Assembly (NCBI GenBank): GCA_039962885.1
Contig: JBDVGI010000016.1
Coordinates: forward strand, 1 to 20,080
DNA: 20,080 nucleotides
Direction: 5' to 3'
Origin: Litorimonas sp039962885
GTDB lineage: Bacteria > Pseudomonadota > Alphaproteobacteria > Caulobacterales > Maricaulaceae
A program made the translations under genes and the position numbers. Numbering within the stretch: the stretch's first letter is position 1; the number at the start of each line of letters is the position of its first letter. The notes beneath the pieces are model-generated. The model was not told where the DNA came from, made no database searches, and was given only the letters and a program-made list of their open reading frames with translations. This document shows positions 16,476 to 20,080 of this stretch, in pieces.

Positions 16476-16892
16476 GTGTTTATTAACCGCCGCTTTTCTG
16501 TGCCGATATCGGCGATTGAGTTCCAGGCCATTCGCGCCTCTGGTCCAGGAGGGCAACACGTCAATAAAACTTCATCTGCGGTGCATTTGCAGCTCGATAT
16601 TATGGCCTTGGATATACCCGAAGCCTATAAGGAGCGTATATTGGCACACCGTGACAAACGTGTTTCGGACAAAGGTGTGATTACGATTAAAGCGCAAAAT
16701 CACCGCACCCAAATCCGAAACCGTAGCGAAGCCATTACGCGCTTAAAGGCCTTATTACTCGATGCCGTCACAATCCCAGAACCGCGCAGGGCCACGCGCC
16801 CAAGCTACGGGGCGGTACAAAGACGCCTCAAAAAGAAAACCCAGCGCAGCCAAATCAAAAAAAACCGAGGGCAGGTTAGGGATTTTGATTGA
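16476..16892 (+). CDS. arfB: Alternative ribosome-rescue factor ArfB (peptidyl-tRNA hydrolase)
   Basis: ArfB (YaeJ) enters stalled ribosomes that lack a stop codon and hydrolyses the peptidyl-tRNA. This 138-residue protein has the catalytic GGQ (25-27) in RASGPGGQHVNKTSSAVHL, the class I release-factor hydrolase fold, and a very basic tail (RRLKKKTQRSQIKKNRGQVR). In the family that tail lies in the empty mRNA channel. The length matches E. coli YaeJ (140). There are no codon-recognition domains, so it is not RF1 or RF2. The start is GTG at 16476. No in-frame ATG is present between the alaS stop and this codon, and the GTG gives the family's usual N-terminus. The ribosome binding site is weak (GCAGG). 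Confidence 0.92.
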   Translation: MFINRRFSVPISAIEFQAIRASGPGGQHVNKTSSAVHLQLDIMALDIPEAYKERILAHRDKRVSDKGVITIKAQNHRTQIRNRSEAITRLKALLLDAVTIPEPRRATRPSYGAVQRRLKKKTQRSQIKKNRGQVRDFD

Positions 16893-16916
16893 GCGGCGAG
16901 CGGGGTGAAAACTTTC

Positions 16917-16945
16917 TTGACACTATTTAGGATTTAATCTAATTA
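16917..16945 (+). promoter_or_regulatory. Promoter of the sdpR-sdpI-like operon, probably leaderless
   Basis: A perfect TTGACA (16917-16922), a 17-bp spacer and TAATTA (16940-16945) form the best promoter match in the window. The -10 box lies at exactly -12 to -7 of the ATG at 16952, so transcription should begin at or next to the start codon. No ribosome binding site precedes that ATG. Confidence 0.7.
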
Positions 16946-16962
16946 GATTTTATGCTAAATAG
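16923..16962. promoter_or_regulatory. Nested palindromic operator over the sdpR start
   Basis: Two inverted repeats share the same centre (between 16942 and 16943). One is a perfect 14-bp palindrome AATCTAATTAGATT (16936-16949). The other is an outer perfect 8-bp pair, CTATTTAG (16923-16930) and CTAAATAG (16955-16962). Together they cover the -10 box, transcription start and start codon. ArsR-family repressors bind such dyads as dimers, so autorepression by the first gene is the likely role. Confidence 0.6.
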
Positions 16963-17227
16963 CTTAGTGTATAAAGCAATCGCGCACCCCATTCGCAGGG
17001 ACATATTAAAACGCCTAAGGGACGGGCCAAAGACGGCTGGTGAATTATCATCACATTATGACCTGTCTAAGCCAAGTCTGTCATCGCATTTTGCTGTGCT
17101 TAAAGAGGCAGATCTGATTTTTGCAAAACGTAGCGGCAATCATATTTACTACAATCTAAATGTTAGCGTCGCGAATGAAGTTTTAAGCGCATTAATGGAG
17201 TTGTTCGGAATAGAAAGGGAGATTTAG
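16952..17227 (+). CDS. ArsR-family autorepressor, SdpR-like
   Basis: This 91-residue winged-helix repressor resembles B. subtilis SdpR in length and sequence. It starts VYKAIAHPIRRDILKRLRDGPKTAGEL, has the recognition helix in LSKPSLSSHFAVLKEADLI (38-56), and a wing ending in GNHIYYNLN (62-70). The metal-binding cysteine motif of arsenic/cadmium sensors is absent, so it is not a classical metal sensor. In B. subtilis, SdpR represses its own operon until the membrane protein SdpI, loaded by the SdpC toxin, sequesters it. Here the next gene encodes an SdpI homologue only 1 bp downstream, which supports the same pairing. It appears to be translated from a leaderless mRNA and probably binds the palindrome at its own start. 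Confidence 0.85.
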   Translation: MLNSLVYKAIAHPIRRDILKRLRDGPKTAGELSSHYDLSKPSLSSHFAVLKEADLIFAKRSGNHIYYNLNVSVANEVLSALMELFGIEREI

Positions 17228-17228
17228 T

Positions 17229-17924
17229 ATGGCCAAAAAATCTTTATTGTTAAGTTTAATTTGTATAGCTATTGTTCTGATCGTTAACCTGTACACATGG
17301 TTGCATCTGCCTGATATGGATAAGTACCCTATACATTGGAATGCGCAAGGTGAGGCCGATGGCTTTGCGAGTCGTAACAACGTGTTCTGGGCTTTAATGG
17401 CAATTCCATTTTCGATGATTTTTATGGTACTGCTTCTGTATTTTATTCCAAAAATAGAACCGCTTAGAGCCAATCTTGAAAAAAGCTATAAAGCTTATAA
17501 TGTGGTTTGTGTGATAATAATCATACTTTTTACAATGGTTAGTGTAGCGCTGTGCATTCCGTATCATAACTTAACTAATGAGGCTGGCGCTACTTATGAC
17601 GTCAATAAATATGTTATCAGTATAATTGCGATTGGATCGTCTGTTTCATTTATTTTGATTGGGAATGTGATGGGCAAAGTTCGGCAAAACTTCATGTTTG
17701 GTATTCGTACGCCTTGGACATTGTCGTCTGAACTTTCTTGGGAAAAAACGCATCGTGTCGGCGGACGGCTCTTTGTTGCCGTTGGGGCTATATCCCTGCT
17801 TCTTACTTTTATAAACCCTGTAATATCCGTTGTAAGTTTTGGCGTGGGTACACTAGCGCTTGTGTTGTTTGTTTTTGTCTATTCTTATAAGACTTGGAAG
17901 CTTGATCCAAACCGGCGCAGTTAA
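17229..17924 (+). CDS. SdpI family membrane protein (putative toxin immunity / signal receptor)
   Basis: This 231-residue integral membrane protein has about six hydrophobic helices (near 5-26, 52-74, 90-112, 127-147, 179-197 and 199-219). The N-terminal part is a DUF1648-type domain with PIHWNAQGEADGFASR (34-49). The C-terminal part carries the SdpI signature GNVMGKVRQNFMFGIRTPWT (145-164) and SWEKTHRVGGRLF (170-182). In B. subtilis SdpI gives immunity to the SdpC toxin and relays its presence by holding SdpR at the membrane. No sdpC-like toxin or sdpAB maturation gene is in this window, so the ligand is unknown. The ATG follows the repressor stop by 1 bp with AGGGAG upstream, so the two genes are translationally coupled. 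A hairpin with four T's follows at 18041. Confidence 0.9.
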   Translation: MAKKSLLLSLICIAIVLIVNLYTWLHLPDMDKYPIHWNAQGEADGFASRNNVFWALMAIPFSMIFMVLLLYFIPKIEPLRANLEKSYKAYNVVCVIIIILFTMVSVALCIPYHNLTNEAGATYDVNKYVISIIAIGSSVSFILIGNVMGKVRQNFMFGIRTPWTLSSELSWEKTHRVGGRLFVAVGAISLLLTFINPVISVVSFGVGTLALVLFVFVYSYKTWKLDPNRRS

Positions 17925-18027
17925 TAGGCATTTAGGTAAGAGGCATGAAGCTACATGAACGATACAAAGCCAAATTCTATAACTTCCCGCAAAACCTCTT
18001 GCAGTTACGTCTGAAATTTTGTAGGAG

Positions 18028-18066
18028 CGCGTCAAATACGCGGCCCTCAATGTAGCGGGCCGTTTT
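18028..18066 (+). terminator. Terminator-like double hairpin between sdpI and rpmF
   Basis: Hairpin 1 is CGCGT-caaat-ACGCG (18028-18042). Hairpin 2 is CGGCCC (18041-18046) with GGGCCG (18057-18062), a 10-base loop and TTTT. They share two bases (18041-18042), so both cannot form completely at once. Hairpin 2 can terminate the sdpR-sdpI transcript. It ends only 24 bp before the rpmF ATG, and I see no good promoter between them. The hairpins may therefore lie inside the rpmF leader and act as an attenuator. Confidence 0.5.
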
Positions 18067-18090
18067 ACATTTGTCACTATGGAGGCCCTG

Positions 18091-18270
18091 ATGGCTGTCC
18101 CTAAGAGTAAAATCTCGAATTCACGCCGCGGTATGCGTCGTTCCCACGATTCTTTATCGGCTGTAAATTATGTCGAAGATAAAGACAGCGGAGAGCTGCG
18201 CCGTCAGCACCACATTGACCTGAAATCAGGGACATATCGTGGTCGTCAGGTTCTGACCCCAAAAGATTAG
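18091..18270 (+). CDS. rpmF: 50S ribosomal protein L32
   Basis: This is the 59-residue ribosomal protein L32 of the large subunit. MAVPKSKISNSRRGMRRSHDSL at the N-terminus and DLKSGTYRGRQVL near the C-terminus are typical of the alphaproteobacterial form, which lacks the zinc-binding cysteines seen in some bacteria. I chose the ATG at 18091 over the in-frame ATG at 18079. It gives the conserved MAVPK start, and GGAGG (18081-18085) sits 5 bp in front of it. The eno gene follows after 23 bp and is probably in the same operon. Confidence 0.95.
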   Translation: MAVPKSKISNSRRGMRRSHDSLSAVNYVEDKDSGELRRQHHIDLKSGTYRGRQVLTPKD

Positions 18271-18293
18271 ATAAGCACAATAGGAGCCTTTCC

Positions 18294-19574
18294 ATGGTAG
18301 AAATTGAAGAAATTTTCGCCAGGGAAATCCTGGATAGTCGCGGCAACCCCACTCTTGAGGTTGATATAAAGCTCTCAGATGGGAGCTTTGGCCGTGCTGC
18401 TGTGCCTAGCGGTGCCTCGACTGGCGCGCATGAAGCTGTAGAACTGCGCGACGGAGATAAGGCGCGCTATCTTGGCAAAGGCGTTCAGCAAGCCGTTTTA
18501 AATGTAAATACAGAAATCGCCGATACGCTCTATGGTCTTGATGCGGAAAACCAACGCGGCATAGACCAAATTCTCATTGAACTTGATGGGACAGAGAATA
18601 AAGCTCGTCTGGGCGCGAACGCTATGCTTGGCGTGTCTTTGGCATTGGCCAAGGCTGTCGCTGATAGCCAGCAAGTCCCGCTTTACCGCTATGTTGGGGG
18701 CTCTAACGCGCATGTCCTGCCTGTTCCGATGATGAACATCATTAATGGCGGAGAGCATGCAGATAACCCAATTGATGTGCAAGAATTTATGGTTATGCCG
18801 GTTGGCGCGCCAAGCTTCCGCGAGGCTTTGCGCTGCGGAGCAGAGATTTTCCATGCGCTAAAAGCAAAATTAAAAGCCGATGGTCATAATACGAATGTCG
18901 GAGATGAGGGCGGTTTCGCGCCAAACCTTGACGGCTCTCGCCATGCGCTTGACTACATCATGAGCGCGGTAAAGGCGGCAGGGTACACACCTGGGGAGGA
19001 TGTGTTCCTTGCTATGGATGTAGCTTCAACGGAATTTTATAACCGTGACACGAAAGTGTATGAGCTGAAGGGCGAAGGCAAGTCTTTGTCTTCATCTGAT
19101 TTCGTTGATTATTTGGCGGATTTGGTCGATAATTATCCTATTATTTCTATTGAAGATGGAATGGATGAAGATGATTGGGAGGGCTGGATTGCGCTGAATG
19201 TTAAAATTGGAGATAAGTGCCAACTGGTCGGTGATGATTTATTTGTGACAAACCCCAAACGCTTGAAGACAGGTATAGAAAAGGGTGCGGCCAATTCTAT
19301 TCTCGTGAAAGTCAATCAAATCGGAACTTTGTCTGAAACGCTTGACGCTGTTGATATGGCTCACCGTGCAGGCTTTACGGCTGTGATGAGCCATCGTTCT
19401 GGTGAGACATCGGATACAACGATCGCTGATTTAGCTGTGGCGACAAATTGTGGGCAAATCAAAACAGGTTCATTAGCGCGTTCTGACCGTCTGGCTAAAT
19501 ATAATCAACTTCTGCGAATTGAAGAGCAACTTGGCGAGATGGCGCATTATGCAGGGCGGGCTGTTCTGCCTTAA
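18294..19574 (+). CDS. eno: Enolase (phosphopyruvate hydratase)
   Basis: Enolase converts 2-phosphoglycerate to phosphoenolpyruvate in glycolysis and gluconeogenesis, and in many bacteria also joins the RNA degradosome. The 426-residue protein has every active-site residue in its expected place. The acid/base residues are E164 (VQEF), E205 (GDEGG), K339 (ILVKVNQ) and K390 (IKTGSLARSDR). The magnesium ligands are D242, E287 and D314. Substrate loops SGASTGAHE (39-47) and SHRSGETSD (366-374) are intact. TAGGAG lies 7 bp before the ATG. It is downstream of rpmF and upstream of ftsB, with a terminator between eno and ftsB. Confidence 0.98.
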   Translation: MVEIEEIFAREILDSRGNPTLEVDIKLSDGSFGRAAVPSGASTGAHEAVELRDGDKARYLGKGVQQAVLNVNTEIADTLYGLDAENQRGIDQILIELDGTENKARLGANAMLGVSLALAKAVADSQQVPLYRYVGGSNAHVLPVPMMNIINGGEHADNPIDVQEFMVMPVGAPSFREALRCGAEIFHALKAKLKADGHNTNVGDEGGFAPNLDGSRHALDYIMSAVKAAGYTPGEDVFLAMDVASTEFYNRDTKVYELKGEGKSLSSSDFVDYLADLVDNYPIISIEDGMDEDDWEGWIALNVKIGDKCQLVGDDLFVTNPKRLKTGIEKGAANSILVKVNQIGTLSETLDAVDMAHRAGFTAVMSHRSGETSDTTIADLAVATNCGQIKTGSLARSDRLAKYNQLLRIEEQLGEMAHYAGRAVLP

Positions 19575-19609
19575 GCCGTATTTGCGCCTTTTACATATTT
19601 CATATTTTT

Positions 19610-19632
19610 AAGGGCCGTTTGGGCCCTTTTTT
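19610..19632 (+). terminator. Intrinsic terminator after eno
   Basis: AAGGGCC (19610-19616) and GGCCCTT (19622-19628) form a perfect 7-bp stem with a 5-base loop. The run of T's starts inside the 3' arm and continues to 19632 (six T's in total). It lies 35 bp after the eno stop. Confidence 0.85.
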
Positions 19633-19721
19633 GTACCGCCATTCTGGGTTGTCTTGTGTTTCTTTACAGTCAGCCAGAGCCGCACATAAATATCTATCGG
19701 AATTTAATACGATTCTTTGTC

Positions 19722-20080
19722 ATGGTTAACGAAGCAATAACCAGCCGTGATTTAATAGAGGGTGTGCAAAGGTTTCATAACATATCCAATTGGCCGGCTT
19801 TGCTAGGTTCAATCCAGATTAAATCGCGTATCCCAATATTGGCATTATTTGCGCTATATGCCTATCTGGCCTTTCATGCGTTTAGCGGCTCCAAAGGTGT
19901 TATTCGGTGGATGGATTATGCCGAGCGCCGAGACACTTTACAAACTAAACTTATAGCTCTTGAAGGCCAACATAGAAATCTTGAAGCCCAAGTTAAAGCT
20001 TTAAAATCAGATGGTTTGGACCTAGATGTTCTTGATGTTGAAGCTCGTGAAATTTTATATGTTTCGGACCCGAATGAACT
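19722..20080 (+). CDS. ftsB: Cell-division protein FtsB / DivIC family (3' end outside window)
   Basis: The frame from the ATG at 19722 is open to the window end (119 full codons). It encodes a bitopic septum-formation-initiator protein: a cytoplasmic N-terminus, one membrane helix (about 36-54, IPILALFALYAYLAFHAF), then a coiled coil (about 65-97, from ERRDTLQTKLIALEGQHRNL to VKALK). The conserved DLDVLDVEAREIL segment (100-112) follows. FtsB links FtsL and FtsQ and helps activate septal cell-wall synthesis. The eno-ftsB order is common in Alphaproteobacteria and supports the call. The start is uncertain: there is no ribosome binding site, and the 35 residues before the helix are longer than usual. 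An in-frame GTG at 19764 is an alternative. A GATTC (a GANTC, CcrM-type methylation site) lies at 19711-19715, just upstream. Confidence 0.85.
   Translation, partial: MVNEAITSRDLIEGVQRFHNISNWPALLGSIQIKSRIPILALFALYAYLAFHAFSGSKGVIRWMDYAERRDTLQTKLIALEGQHRNLEAQVKALKSDGLDLDVLDVEAREILYVSDPNE

Noticed and set aside
15966..16560. Minus-strand open frames over the 3' end of alaS
   Set aside because: They mirror the glycine- and alanine-rich C-terminal domain of AlaRS. The resulting Pro/Ser-rich peptides are typical of antisense frames.
19722..19745. TTAACGAAGCAATAACC as a CtrA site at the ftsB start
   Set aside because: It has one TTAA half and an ATAA, lies within the coding start and lacks the second exact half-site.
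1..20080. Mobile elements, CRISPR arrays or horizontally acquired islands
   Set aside because: No transposase or integrase motifs, no regularly spaced repeats and no obvious shift in composition or codon use were seen. Nearly all genes are core housekeeping or regulatory genes.

Overview
The window looks like ordinary chromosome from an alphaproteobacterium, probably a marine relative of the Caulobacterales/Hyphomonadaceae. This is inferred from: a full-length CckA hybrid kinase; the cckA-recA-alaS order; the rpmF-eno-ftsB order; a DksA whose zinc finger keeps one cysteine; and a GTTC-N7-GTTC SOS box before recA. Base composition is moderate (just under 50% GC by eye). No tRNA, rRNA, CRISPR array, insertion sequence or phage gene was seen.

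Layout. Positions 1-406 hold the 3' end of an unrecognised gene. A glutathione S-transferase family gene (556-1317) converges on prfC (1333-2922, minus), which encodes release factor RF3. Divergent from prfC is a DUF1704 QEGLA-motif putative metallopeptidase (3017-4306), which converges on a MoxR-type AAA ATPase (4317-5159, minus). Next is dksA (5339-5773), closed by a terminator that also serves the opposite strand. Two tandem DUF885 metallopeptidase-like lipoproteins (5858-9546, minus) follow, joined by a TAATG stop/start overlap.

The plus-strand block from 9745 carries cckA (cell-cycle kinase), recA (recombination and SOS), alaS, and arfB, a ribosome-rescue hydrolase 32 bp after alaS. It then has a two-gene sdpR-sdpI-like autorepressor/immunity operon, rpmF-eno (L32 and enolase), and the 5' part of ftsB, cut by the window end.

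The most interesting non-coding structure is upstream of sdpR. There, two nested inverted repeats share one dyad centre and cover the -10 box and start codon of an apparently leaderless promoter. cckA also looks leaderless, with a TTAA-N6-TTAA palindrome over its -35 region, suggestive of CtrA control. Terminator-like hairpins sit in the recA and rpmF leaders. Two translation-rescue factors (RF3 and ArfB) occur in the window but in separate transcription units. I see no clearly new multi-gene system. The sdpR-sdpI pair without a nearby toxin gene is the closest to one.
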